This document shows positions 25,706 through 32,936 of a stretch of 54,555 nt of DNA, in pieces. The DNA is from Clostridiales bacterium. GTDB taxonomy: Bacteria > Bacillota > Clostridia > Saccharofermentanales > Saccharofermentanaceae. The notes under the pieces were generated by a model. The model ran no database searches, was not told the origin of the DNA, and saw only the letters and a program-made list of their open reading frames with translations. The stretch lies in assembly GCA_017617295.1 (NCBI GenBank), contig JAFZWN010000036.1, forward strand, positions 1 through 54,555, read 5' to 3'. Both the position numbers and the translations under genes were made by a program. The stretch's first letter is position 1; the number at the start of each line of letters is the position of its first letter.

Positions 25706-26503
25706 TCAACAAACATTCTGTTTTATGAGCATTATCTTCTTTTTGTTAAAGACAGTAAGAAGGATAGCCGTGCACGGCATGATCATCATGTAGAGGACGG
25801 CAAAGGACAAAAGCGTTACGGCACTGTCCTTCGGCCACAGGGCGGTCAGTATCCCTCCGTAGAGATTGCTCAGAGAATGAAGGATGATCGAAGGCCATAT
25901 CTTTCCCGTTCTGACCGCCATATACCCCCATACCAGTCCGAGGACGAAGGTATAGAGCATCTGCGCGGGCCCCTGTGAGAAAAGATGAGGGATCCCGAAA
26001 AGGACAGCCGATATGATCACGGCGGGGACAGTGCCGAGGACCGTGAGCCTTCTAAGGACTATCTTTCTGAAGAGGAATTCCTCCACGACCGGGGCGAAGA
26101 GAAGAAGGAGCACGAGATAATAGATCGGATGCGCCAGGACTTCTTCGGGCTTCATTCCGGGCATCTCCCTGCCCATGAGCTTATATGCGATATTTACGGG
26201 TATCATGACGGGGAAAGACAGCCCCGACTGGATAAGGAATGCCGTGGCGATCGTTCCCGCGGAGGGCTTCATCTGAGGGCATGTGCTGTTTTGTACCTTC
26301 ATGCTCTTAACGATGAGATACATGACGGGCAGTCCGATACCGTACGGGATGACCGCTGCTTCGATGATCATCCTTACGATAAAGGGAACCTTATCCTTAA
26401 GATACGGATCAAGTGCATTATCGAGCAGCTTATAGATCAGGAACCAGACGACCAGAGCGGCTGCTATCCTTAAAACGGTCAATACTTTATTCTTCGTGTT
26501 CAT
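25706..26503 (-). CDS. CPBP-family intramembrane glutamic protease (CAAX/Abi)
   Basis: A 265-residue membrane protein with about seven or eight helices. The family's catalytic motifs are present: EEFLFR (Glu-Glu-x3-Arg) in the fifth segment, FGIPHLF (the second motif His) and HSLSN (the third His/Asn). Bacterial CPBP proteins act as proteases or partners in bacteriocin immunity and sensor processing. Its start lies inside the DUF3021 gene (overlap 17 bp) with AAGGAG upstream, so it is translationally coupled to that gene and the LytTR regulator. The three look like one regulatory module. Confidence 0.88.
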   Translation of the reverse strand: MNTKNKVLTVLRIAAALVVWFLIYKLLDNALDPYLKDKVPFIVRMIIEAAVIPYGIGLPVMYLIVKSMKVQNSTCPQMKPSAGTIATAFLIQSGLSFPVMIPVNIAYKLMGREMPGMKPEEVLAHPIYYLVLLLLFAPVVEEFLFRKIVLRRLTVLGTVPAVIISAVLFGIPHLFSQGPAQMLYTFVLGLVWGYMAVRTGKIWPSIILHSLSNLYGGILTALWPKDSAVTLLSFAVLYMMIMPCTAILLTVFNKKKIMLIKQNVC

Positions 26504-26948
26504 TTTCGCGATGCTCCTTAAGAAATTCGTTCAAAGCATCGTTCATCCGGTCGGTACCGCTCTTTTTCCTCGTGTAAACGATAATCTGCACTATCGTAAA
26601 AGTCGCGACGAATAATCCCACCATAAGGGGAAGATCGCTGATATTGAGCATCGGGTTCCCGAGGAACAGTCCCGCCACGGAAACCGTGAGATATACAGGC
26701 ATAAACATTATGTTTATCACTATATAAGGTTTATCGTACGCCCACTTTGACTCCGACAGATAGAGCCTCACGACGGTCAGGAGGAATATCGCCGCATAAA
26801 CACCGGACAACCTTGTAAGAAGGGCCGGCGGGATATACTCTCCGGAGATCGTGTAGATACCGGCTATCAGAACGACAGCAATCGAAAACACGGATGCAAC
26901 GACAAGAAAAGATCTCAGAAGTGCCTTTTTAAGTCTTTTCATATCCAT
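26487..26948 (-). CDS. DUF3021 membrane protein, LytTR partner
   Basis: A 153-residue protein with four transmembrane helices and a charged C-terminal tail (YTRKKSGTDRMNDALNEFLKEHRENE). This layout and the position directly after a LytTR gene match DUF3021 proteins, which in other Firmicutes appear to control the activity of the adjacent LytTR regulator. The best start is the ATG at 26948, seven or eight bases after AAAGGAGG; a GTG further upstream would overlap the ribosome site itself. The stop region overlaps the CPBP protease gene. Confidence 0.78.
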   Translation of the reverse strand: MDMKRLKKALLRSFLVVASVFSIAVVLIAGIYTISGEYIPPALLTRLSGVYAAIFLLTVVRLYLSESKWAYDKPYIVINIMFMPVYLTVSVAGLFLGNPMLNISDLPLMVGLFVATFTIVQIIVYTRKKSGTDRMNDALNEFLKEHRENEHEE

Positions 26949-26949
26949 A

Positions 26950-27402
26950 TCAGGCACCTCCTTTCATCCCTATTGCCGTCTTGAGACCGGTGACGAAGCC
27001 TCTCGAGACTATCACCGTCTCACCGTTCGACAACAGAAGCCGCAGCTTCCGTCCTTCGTCCGGAGAGATCTTCCTGACGGCTCTGAGATTGACGATGACC
27101 GACTTCGATATCCGGAGAAAGAACTTCTCCTTCGTATCGTCCTCAAGCTCGTAAAGAGTATTCCTGACCTTATAGACATCAGAAGACGTATAAGCGAAAA
27201 CGAACCGGTCCACCGCCTCGAAGTACAGGATCTTCGAAAAGGGGACCGGCACGTGATCGCCGTTGTCCCTTATGCCCATCACGCGGTCGGATGCGTTCCT
27301 GACCGCAGAAACGATCCCTTCGACTTCGGAGTCGAGCTTCCTGTATCTTATCTCGACTTCAGTCTCGGGAAGGTCGTGATTCTCTTTAAGGATCAATCTC
27401 AC
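26950..27402 (-). CDS. LytTR-family DNA-binding regulator
   Basis: A 150-residue stand-alone LytTR regulator without a receiver domain. The N-terminal 45 residues are an alpha/beta extension common in this subgroup. The LytTR domain covers about 50-150: KILYFEAVDRFVFAYTSSDVYKVRNTLYELED, FLRISKSVIVNLRAVRKISP and the beta strand LRLLLSNGETVIVSRGFV. I chose the GTG at 27402 because GGAGG lies at the right distance and it gives the usual opening MRLILKENHD. The GTG at 27423 remains possible. It ends one base before the DUF3021 gene start and is followed by the CPBP protease. Confidence 0.85.
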   Translation of the reverse strand: MRLILKENHDLPETEVEIRYRKLDSEVEGIVSAVRNASDRVMGIRDNGDHVPVPFSKILYFEAVDRFVFAYTSSDVYKVRNTLYELEDDTKEKFFLRISKSVIVNLRAVRKISPDEGRKLRLLLSNGETVIVSRGFVTGLKTAIGMKGGA

Positions 27403-27500
27403 TTTCACTGCCTCCGTAGCCACACTATCCTACAAATGGAACCCGTTTTCAAGCGAAAACGGATAAGGCGTACTATTTCCTGAATAAGATGCCCGGAGTC

Positions 27501-28415
27501 TCAGCAGAGAACGGGCGGGTCTTTGGTTATTATCTGCTTTTTCTCATCTGTTCCGGTTATGTTATCGGGAGAATAGCTCATGTTGAACCTCTTGCCGTCG
27601 GCTCTTTCAAATGCGCCCTCTTTTTTGGCCTCTGCATATAATATATCGTATCCGAGAAGGCCTTTGGCAGGTACCTTGGCATCGGTTCCGGCAACGACCT
27701 TTTCCGCCGTCTCGATGCCCTCGTCGATTATCGAAGGATCGAAGATCTCGTGACCGCCGTACATCATGTCGAACCTGTCCTGATAGGTCTTGAGCCTCTT
27801 CAGGTTCTGAAGGTAGGAAGACACGGGAAGGCTCGTCTTGAACTCCAGGAGGGTATTGCCGTTACAAACATCGCCGCTGTAGGCGATCCTCGTCTTATCG
27901 TCGATAAGGACTATCGATCCGGGGGTATGACCTCCGACCTCGACGACTTCGATCTGACGGTCTCCGAGATCGAAGATGTCCCCGTCATTTACGGGAAATA
28001 CTTTCATGTTATGAGAACCTGCGAAGCTGCCGTCATCGGGATCGATAAGTTCCCTGATCTCATCGCTTGCAAAAGCTTTCGCCTGGTCGGCTATCACCTC
28101 TTTGCCGATCGCGGGAGCCGTCAGGAACAGGGGGATATCCCGCGTGGACATATCGCATGAATCAAAATGATAATTTCCTCCGAAATGATCCCAGTGCGCA
28201 TGAGTATTAACTACCTTTACGGGCTTGCCGGTCATTTCCTCGCAGTATTCCTTCAGATTGCCGATCCCGAGCATGGTATCTATAAGGAGAGCGTACTCAG
28301 ATCCCGCTATGAGGTAACAGTATATTTTAGTCGGGGCCTTATCGGAACAGGCGTTCTCGATAAGGTAACTCCCGTCCGCTATCTGTTCAGACCTGAAATA
28401 TTGAAGTTTACTCAT
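27501..28415 (-). CDS. Metallo-beta-lactamase-fold hydrolase
   Basis: A 304-residue soluble enzyme of the MBL superfamily, glyoxalase II-like. The metal motif THAHWDHFGG (HxHxDH) is at residues about 95-104, with VEVGGHTPGSIVLID (third His), the bridging Asp in IAYSGDVCNG, and YGGHEIFDP (final His). All ligands for a dinuclear site are present. It could act on thioesters, lactones or other small substrates; the sequence does not say which. Its transcript runs leftward, divergent from the HD-GYP gene at 28566. The ribosome site is GGGAG. Confidence 0.9.
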   Translation of the reverse strand: MSKLQYFRSEQIADGSYLIENACSDKAPTKIYCYLIAGSEYALLIDTMLGIGNLKEYCEEMTGKPVKVVNTHAHWDHFGGNYHFDSCDMSTRDIPLFLTAPAIGKEVIADQAKAFASDEIRELIDPDDGSFAGSHNMKVFPVNDGDIFDLGDRQIEVVEVGGHTPGSIVLIDDKTRIAYSGDVCNGNTLLEFKTSLPVSSYLQNLKRLKTYQDRFDMMYGGHEIFDPSIIDEGIETAEKVVAGTDAKVPAKGLLGYDILYAEAKKEGAFERADGKRFNMSYSPDNITGTDEKKQIITKDPPVLC

Positions 28416-28529
28416 AATCGCTCTTATCTCCCTTTCCGTTTAATTATCAATGATTTTACCATTTCATCCTTTTGCATTAACAATAAATTTAAAATATTCA
28501 TATCAAAAATAGGTTATAATTGCTTTATA

Positions 28530-28549
28530 GGTTCCGGAACTGGTTCCGA
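28530..28549 (+). other. Palindrome and direct repeat in the 5' leader of the HD-GYP gene
   Basis: GTTCCGGAAC is a perfect 10-bp palindrome and GGTTCCG occurs twice within 20 bp, just before the ribosome site (gaggga) of the gene at 28566. TATAAT at 28515-28520 may be the -10. It may be a regulator site; no known riboswitch motif is seen. Confidence 0.3.
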
Positions 28550-28565
28550 GAGGGAATTAAACGGT

Positions 28566-30962
28566 ATGATCGAATTTTTGAGAGCGATCCAACTTGATAT
28601 CATGCTGGTCTTAAGTGGCATCACGGTTACCACCGCTTTTTTCATGTCACTGGTTAAGACCCTGACACGCGAGCGAAAGCTGTACCTCATGCTGACTGAG
28701 ATCGGCGCCTGCCTGCTCCTGGTATCCGACCGCTTTGCATATATCTACAGAGGCGATGTCACGACTGCCGGCTACTGGATGGTCAGGATCTCTAATTTCA
28801 TGGTATATGCGATGGTCCTCTTCATCGTCTGGACCTTTAACCGGTATATATCCGTTATCTTCAAAAACGATGCCGGCATCTCGGTCATCCCGATCAGGCT
28901 CAGATATGCGGATTATGCCGTGATCATCGGACTTCTTTTTCTTATATTCTCACAGTTTACGGGGTTTTATTATACGTTTGACGGCACAAACCATTATCAG
29001 AGATCCCCGGGATTTGCGATAGGCATGCTGATACCTCTTTCCATCCTGGTGTCCCAGATGTCGGTCATAATACAGTTTAAGGGAAAGATCAGCAAAGGCC
29101 TCTTCACCTCGCTGATGCTCTTCACCACGCTTCCCGTAGTGTCTGCGTTCATCCAGCTTTATGCCTACGGATTATCCGTCATCAATATCACACTCGGGAT
29201 CCTTACCGTCCTCCTTTATATATTCGCCATCATCGATCTCAATCAGGCCGTAGACCGTGCCAGAAAGATCGAGATAGATTATCTGACAAAAGAACGCGAA
29301 GGCACCAAGAGGCTGTTCGAACAGACGGCTGAGGCTCTCGCGAGCGCAATAGATGCCAAGGATAAATACACCAAGGGTCATTCCTCGCGTGTAGCGGAAT
29401 ATTCCAGGAAGATCGCCCGGACCGCGGGAAAAGATGACAGGGAGTGTGAGGAGATATACTATGCAGCCCTTCTTCACGATGTAGGAAAGATCGGCATCTC
29501 CAACTCGATACTCAATAAGGAAGGTCGTCTGACGGATCTGGAGTACGAACGCGTCAAGCAGCACCCCGAGATCGGCAGTCAGATCCTGTCCCGGATAAGC
29601 GAATCTCCATACCTCAGTATCGGCGCTCTTCATCACCACGAGAGATATGACGGCAAAGGCTATCCGAAAGGGCTTAAGGGAGAAGATATCCCGGAGATCG
29701 CCAGGATAATCGCCGTAGCCGATGCCTATGATGCCATGACATCCAACAGAAGCTACCGCTCTGCTATCCCCCAGCAGATGGTAAGAGAGGAATTCGTCAA
29801 GTCCCTGGGCTCGCAGTTCGATCCTGTTTTCGGAAATATCATGCTCCACCTGATCGATATAGACAGCGAATATCTTATGAAGGAAAAAGAGGAGATCAGA
29901 GAGCTGGCCGGCAAGGATAAGATGAGGTGCGAAGAATACGGTTCGGCCGTTTCCGAAGGCATCCCCGTCATCTCCGGCATCACAAAGATACACCTCAGCA
30001 GCCGCCCGTTAACCGGATACGCCGATAAGAACCATATCCCGTCGCTTATCCTTTTCGATTCGCTCGATGCCAGGATCCACGATGATGATATGAACAGGGA
30101 AAGGCTTCTGTATTTTGAATACGGGATAATCAGATTCGACGGAAAGATCATATGTAAAGGTGCCCGTAAGATGCAGCCCAAAGTCCTTGACCATGCCGCA
30201 TCCTCCGTCAGGACGGAGCCGGGCGGTAAAACGGAATATGACATCAGCGCAGTCAGGATAAATGATCATGCCCTGATAAAGATAGATTCTCCTCTTCAGA
30301 CTTCCGAGATAGTAATCGCCATGCCCGACAGCACCAGATATCTGTATCTCGGACTCACGGGCGATCACTGTGAGATAAGCGATGTCCATATCGACCGTGA
30401 GGACACGGGACTTCCCGAGGACTATATACCGCGTATCGCCGAAAAGATAAGCTATATAGATGCCCCCGAAGGCGATATGCCCAATATCCAGATCGACGGT
30501 TACAGGTCCGCCGCATCCGACGGGATCCCTGTCACTGACGGACTCCGGATAAGCTTCCATACCATGAGCCTTCCGACAGCGCGTCTTGTATGGCACTGCC
30601 CGTTTATAAGTATCTTCTCCTCGGATGACGGGAAGATACAGGGACCGAACTTCAGGGAATATGCCCTTATAAGGATCGACGGAGAAAACTGGGAGTCCGA
30701 GGAAAGATCCACAAACGAACTGATCGTCAGTATGACCGCCGAATTCAAAAACTGGGATAATTGGAAAGTCCTTAACAAGGAAGGTCTCGATTGTACCTTC
30801 TCATTTAAGGTAAACGACGGCAAGATCACGGCATTTACCGAAAATGCCGGCATAAGCATAAAGAACACCACGGTCATCGAAGACGAGACCCGTAAAGTCT
30901 ATGCGGCACTGACAGGAGATCAGTGCGCCATAACGAATATCCGGATCGAAAAGGAGGAATGA
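28566..30962 (+). CDS. Membrane-bound HD-GYP phosphodiesterase with duplicated C-terminal domain
   Basis: A 798-residue protein. Residues 1-225 hold about seven membrane helices. A linker helix leads into an intact HD-GYP domain (about 255-435): KYTKGHSSRVAEYSRKIA, ALLHDVGKIG with H304 and D305, LHHHERYDGKGYPKG with the GYP at 365-367, and RIIAVADAYDAMTS. HD-GYP enzymes hydrolyse c-di-GMP. After it come two copies of an unnamed domain of about 150 residues. They share SEGIPVISG against SDGIPVTDG at their starts and LGLTGDHCEISDVHI against AALTGDQCAITNIRI at their ends. The start at 28566 has gaggga upstream; the longer open frame is not translated. The next gene follows by five bases. Confidence 0.88.
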   Translation: MIEFLRAIQLDIMLVLSGITVTTAFFMSLVKTLTRERKLYLMLTEIGACLLLVSDRFAYIYRGDVTTAGYWMVRISNFMVYAMVLFIVWTFNRYISVIFKNDAGISVIPIRLRYADYAVIIGLLFLIFSQFTGFYYTFDGTNHYQRSPGFAIGMLIPLSILVSQMSVIIQFKGKISKGLFTSLMLFTTLPVVSAFIQLYAYGLSVINITLGILTVLLYIFAIIDLNQAVDRARKIEIDYLTKEREGTKRLFEQTAEALASAIDAKDKYTKGHSSRVAEYSRKIARTAGKDDRECEEIYYAALLHDVGKIGISNSILNKEGRLTDLEYERVKQHPEIGSQILSRISESPYLSIGALHHHERYDGKGYPKGLKGEDIPEIARIIAVADAYDAMTSNRSYRSAIPQQMVREEFVKSLGSQFDPVFGNIMLHLIDIDSEYLMKEKEEIRELAGKDKMRCEEYGSAVSEGIPVISGITKIHLSSRPLTGYADKNHIPSLILFDSLDARIHDDDMNRERLLYFEYGIIRFDGKIICKGARKMQPKVLDHAASSVRTEPGGKTEYDISAVRINDHALIKIDSPLQTSEIVIAMPDSTRYLYLGLTGDHCEISDVHIDREDTGLPEDYIPRIAEKISYIDAPEGDMPNIQIDGYRSAASDGIPVTDGLRISFHTMSLPTARLVWHCPFISIFSSDDGKIQGPNFREYALIRIDGENWESEERSTNELIVSMTAEFKNWDNWKVLNKEGLDCTFSFKVNDGKITAFTENAGISIKNTTVIEDETRKVYAALTGDQCAITNIRIEKEE

Positions 30963-30967
30963 TACTT

Positions 30968-31477
30968 ATGGGGCTTTTTAACAAGTTGTTCGGCGAAGCG
31001 GCCAAGGCGCTCGAAAATCTGGGCGAAGAAGCAGTCAGATCGGCAGTAAACGGATCATCTTCCGGGATGCCTCATGGAGACCGGCCGGTCCCGCAGTGGG
31101 AACAGGAGCCTGCCGGAAGCTACGGTCCTTCAGGCGATTCCTGGGGTCCCGATATGCCCGCCGAGGAGAACCAGTTCAACTTCAGAGGCAACTACCGTGA
31201 GTATTTCGAGCATATCTTTGCCGAGGATTTCCCTTCTTATCAGGTCGATAAGGAGATCCCCGCCAAGTGGCCGAACAGGACAGTCTACAGATTAAGCAGC
31301 GGCGGCGTTTTGGCCCTGGTCATCGAGATCCTTCCCGAGAGCAGCGGCACGAAGAGACTGAGAGAAGAATGCCGTGCCTCAGGTACTCCCTACCTTCGCT
31401 TCTACCATAACCACGACGGCTGGTGGAACACCAGATCCTACGTTAAGGGCAGGATCAGCAAAGCCCTTAACGGCTGA
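30968..31477 (+). CDS. Hypothetical protein, cotranscribed with the HD-GYP gene
   Basis: A 169-residue soluble protein of unknown function. It begins MGLFNKLFGEAAKALENL, an amphipathic helix, then has a low-complexity G/P/S/W-rich linker (about 35-72). The compact C-terminal domain is about 75-169, with YREYFEHIFAEDFPSYQV, VLALVIEILPESSGTKRL and YLRFYHNHDGWWNTRSYV. The alternating strands with E and K residues (ALVIEILPES and LREECR) faintly recall a PD-(D/E)xK nuclease core, but this is too weak to claim. The ATG at 30968 follows AAGGAGG by ten bases. A 10-bp hairpin overlaps its last codons and the RT-linked element starts ten bases after its stop. Confidence 0.7.
   Translation: MGLFNKLFGEAAKALENLGEEAVRSAVNGSSSGMPHGDRPVPQWEQEPAGSYGPSGDSWGPDMPAEENQFNFRGNYREYFEHIFAEDFPSYQVDKEIPAKWPNRTVYRLSSGGVLALVIEILPESSGTKRLREECRASGTPYLRFYHNHDGWWNTRSYVKGRISKALNG
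31441..31472 (+). other. Perfect 10-bp hairpin over the 3' end of the hypothetical gene
   Basis: CGTTAAGGGC (31441-31450) and GCCCTTAACG (31463-31472) with a 12-nt loop, ending three bases before the stop codon. There is no T tract. It directly precedes the extended -10 and the RT-linked inverted-repeat element, so it could insulate or process that RNA. Confidence 0.6.
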
Positions 31478-31483
31478 TACTAT
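31475..31483 (+). promoter_or_regulatory. Possible extended -10 for the RT-linked RNA
   Basis: TGaTACTAT overlaps the stop codon of the upstream gene. It matches the extended -10 pattern (TG, N, then 4 of 6). It predicts a start near 31490, almost at the first base of the 17-bp repeat. The -35 region is poor. Confidence 0.35.
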
Positions 31484-31486
31484 CGT

Positions 31487-31627
31487 TAAAAACAGAAAGA
31501 GAACGCTTGGCGCCTGCGGAGGGCCAGGCACGGGACCGCAAGATCCGGCTTCACAGGCAGCCGTCCCGTGTACGGTCCGGTAAATTCAGTAATTTACTGA
31601 ATTTGATTTCTTCTCTTTCTGTTTTTA
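31487..31627 (+). ncRNA. Candidate RT-linked structured RNA (retron msr-msd-like layout)
   Basis: A 141-nt element exactly filling the gap before the reverse transcriptase. A perfect 17-bp inverted repeat bounds it: TAAAAACAGAAAGAGAA (31487-31503) and TTCTCTTTCTGTTTTTA (31611-31627). Inside are three hairpins. The first is 31506-31528 (9 bp, one bulged G, GCGG loop). The second is 31529-31570, CACGGGA/TCCCGTG plus CGGCT/AGCCG around a bulge. The third is 31582-31604, a perfect 10-bp AAATTCAGTA/TACTGAATTT stem. Terminal a1/a2 repeats enclosing several hairpins directly upstream of an RT are the retron layout. The RNA itself is inferred, not demonstrated. The 3' repeat ends 13 bases before the RT start codon. 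Confidence 0.6.
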
Positions 31628-31640
31628 TATCGGAGTTCTT

Positions 31641-32855
31641 ATGACGTCACTTCTGTCATCACTTGCAGATAAGGATACCTGGGAGGAATTCTGGTCGCAT
31701 AAGGCATCGGGTATATGTCAGCCCGCTGCCAAGGCCGAACTGCGCACATTTATCGATTCCGCGGGGTATATGGAAGTCTGTAAGGAGATCGCAGATCTTC
31801 TCGAGAACGGCACACCTTTCCCGCTGCCGCGGAAGTCGGTGATAAGCAAGATGAGTACGCAGAAAAAGAGGACTGTCTATATCTACCCCCGTGCCGAGAC
31901 CGTTACCTTAAAGCTCCTCACATACCTGATACTTCGAAAGTACGATCATATCTTCAGCGGAAATCTTTATTCCTTCCGCCCGGATACGGGAGCCCGTAAT
32001 GCGATAGATGATCTCAGAACTGCCGGTAATCTCTATTCTTACAAGGTCGATATCAGTAACTACTTCAATTCCATAGATATCGACCGTCTCGCTCCGATGC
32101 TTGATGAGATCCTTTCAGACGATCCCCTTCTTCTGAAGTTCCTTCTTAAGCTGCTCTCTGAACCCGGGGTATTATCCGGCGGCAAAGAGATCACGGAGGA
32201 TAAGGGTATTATGGCGGGGACTCCGATCGCCTGCTTTTATGCGAACATCTTTCTGCGGGACCTGGATGAACACTTTATGCGTGAAGGCGTCATCTACGCC
32301 CGTTATTCAGATGACATCATAGTCTTCGCGGAGACTTCGGAAGAGATAGAAGAGTACGAGAGATACATAAAGGAATATCTGGCTTCCTTAGGATTGTCGG
32401 TAAACGAAAAGAAGGAAGAACGGACCGTCCCCGGGCAGCGCTGGACTTTCCTCGGATTCTCATGTGACGGCACTACCGTTGATATAGCTCCCGCCACGGT
32501 ACAAAAGCTCAAGAAAAAGATGCGGCGCAAGGCCCGTTCCCTGATGCGCTGGGCAAGCCGTAACGACGTCCCTCCCGAGAATGCCGCCAAGGCGTTTATA
32601 AGGATCTTCAACAGGAAGCTCCTTGATACATCGGATGACCGGGATCTCACATGGAGTTACTGGTTCTTCCCGGCGATCAACACGGACGAAAGCCTGAGGA
32701 TCATCGATTCCTACGCGCAGGACACTATAAGGTACATCGCGAGCGGGACCAGGACCAAAGCGCGCTACAACATAAGATACGAAGACATGAAGAGATGGGG
32801 ATATAAAAGCCTTCTTGCCGAGTATTATTCTTTCGGGAAGAACGGGGATTGTTAA
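31641..32855 (+). CDS. Stand-alone reverse transcriptase (non-canonical; retron/DRT/group II-like unclear)
   Basis: A 404-residue RNA-directed DNA polymerase with all core RT blocks. They are RT1 (KKRTVYIYPRAETVTLKLL), RT2 (YSFRPDTGARNAID), RT3 (YKVDISNYFNSIDIDRL, catalytic D137), RT4 (KGIMAGTPIACFYANIFLRDLD), the catalytic box YARYSDDIIVFA (YSDD, D224 and D225), RT6 (GLSVNEKKE) and RT7 (WTFLGF). About 120 residues of thumb and C-terminal helices follow, with no maturase, endonuclease, protease or toxin domain. Canonical retron RTs carry VTG where this protein has FLGF, and group II intron RTs carry QG in RT4 where it has AGTP. No intron or template-repeat gene is seen. The GGAG ribosome site lies right after the structured element. 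It probably acts with that RNA, possibly in phage defence; the function is inference. Confidence 0.88.
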   Translation: MTSLLSSLADKDTWEEFWSHKASGICQPAAKAELRTFIDSAGYMEVCKEIADLLENGTPFPLPRKSVISKMSTQKKRTVYIYPRAETVTLKLLTYLILRKYDHIFSGNLYSFRPDTGARNAIDDLRTAGNLYSYKVDISNYFNSIDIDRLAPMLDEILSDDPLLLKFLLKLLSEPGVLSGGKEITEDKGIMAGTPIACFYANIFLRDLDEHFMREGVIYARYSDDIIVFAETSEEIEEYERYIKEYLASLGLSVNEKKEERTVPGQRWTFLGFSCDGTTVDIAPATVQKLKKKMRRKARSLMRWASRNDVPPENAAKAFIRIFNRKLLDTSDDRDLTWSYWFFPAINTDESLRIIDSYAQDTIRYIASGTRTKARYNIRYEDMKRWGYKSLLAEYYSFGKNGDC

Positions 32856-32936
32856 TAGTCTTTTAACAAGATGAAGCCTTTAAACGTGATATTATAATAT
32901 ACGATCGACCAAAATTATGTGGAAAGGTAAAAGCGC

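Noticed and set aside
28416..28565. c-di-GMP riboswitch upstream of the HD-GYP gene
   Set aside because: No GEMM-I or GEMM-II conserved sequence is present; only a 10-bp palindrome.
31487..31627. Simple transcription terminator of the upstream gene
   Set aside because: The arms are 107 nt apart and enclose three further hairpins; the T-rich 3' arm pairs with the A-rich 5' arm and is not an unpaired tail. It is still possible that it ends some transcripts.
31641..32855. Canonical retron RT, DGR RT or group II intron maturase
   Set aside because: No VTG motif for a retron, no template/variable repeat pair or target gene for a DGR, and no intron domains V/VI or maturase/endonuclease domain for a group II intron.
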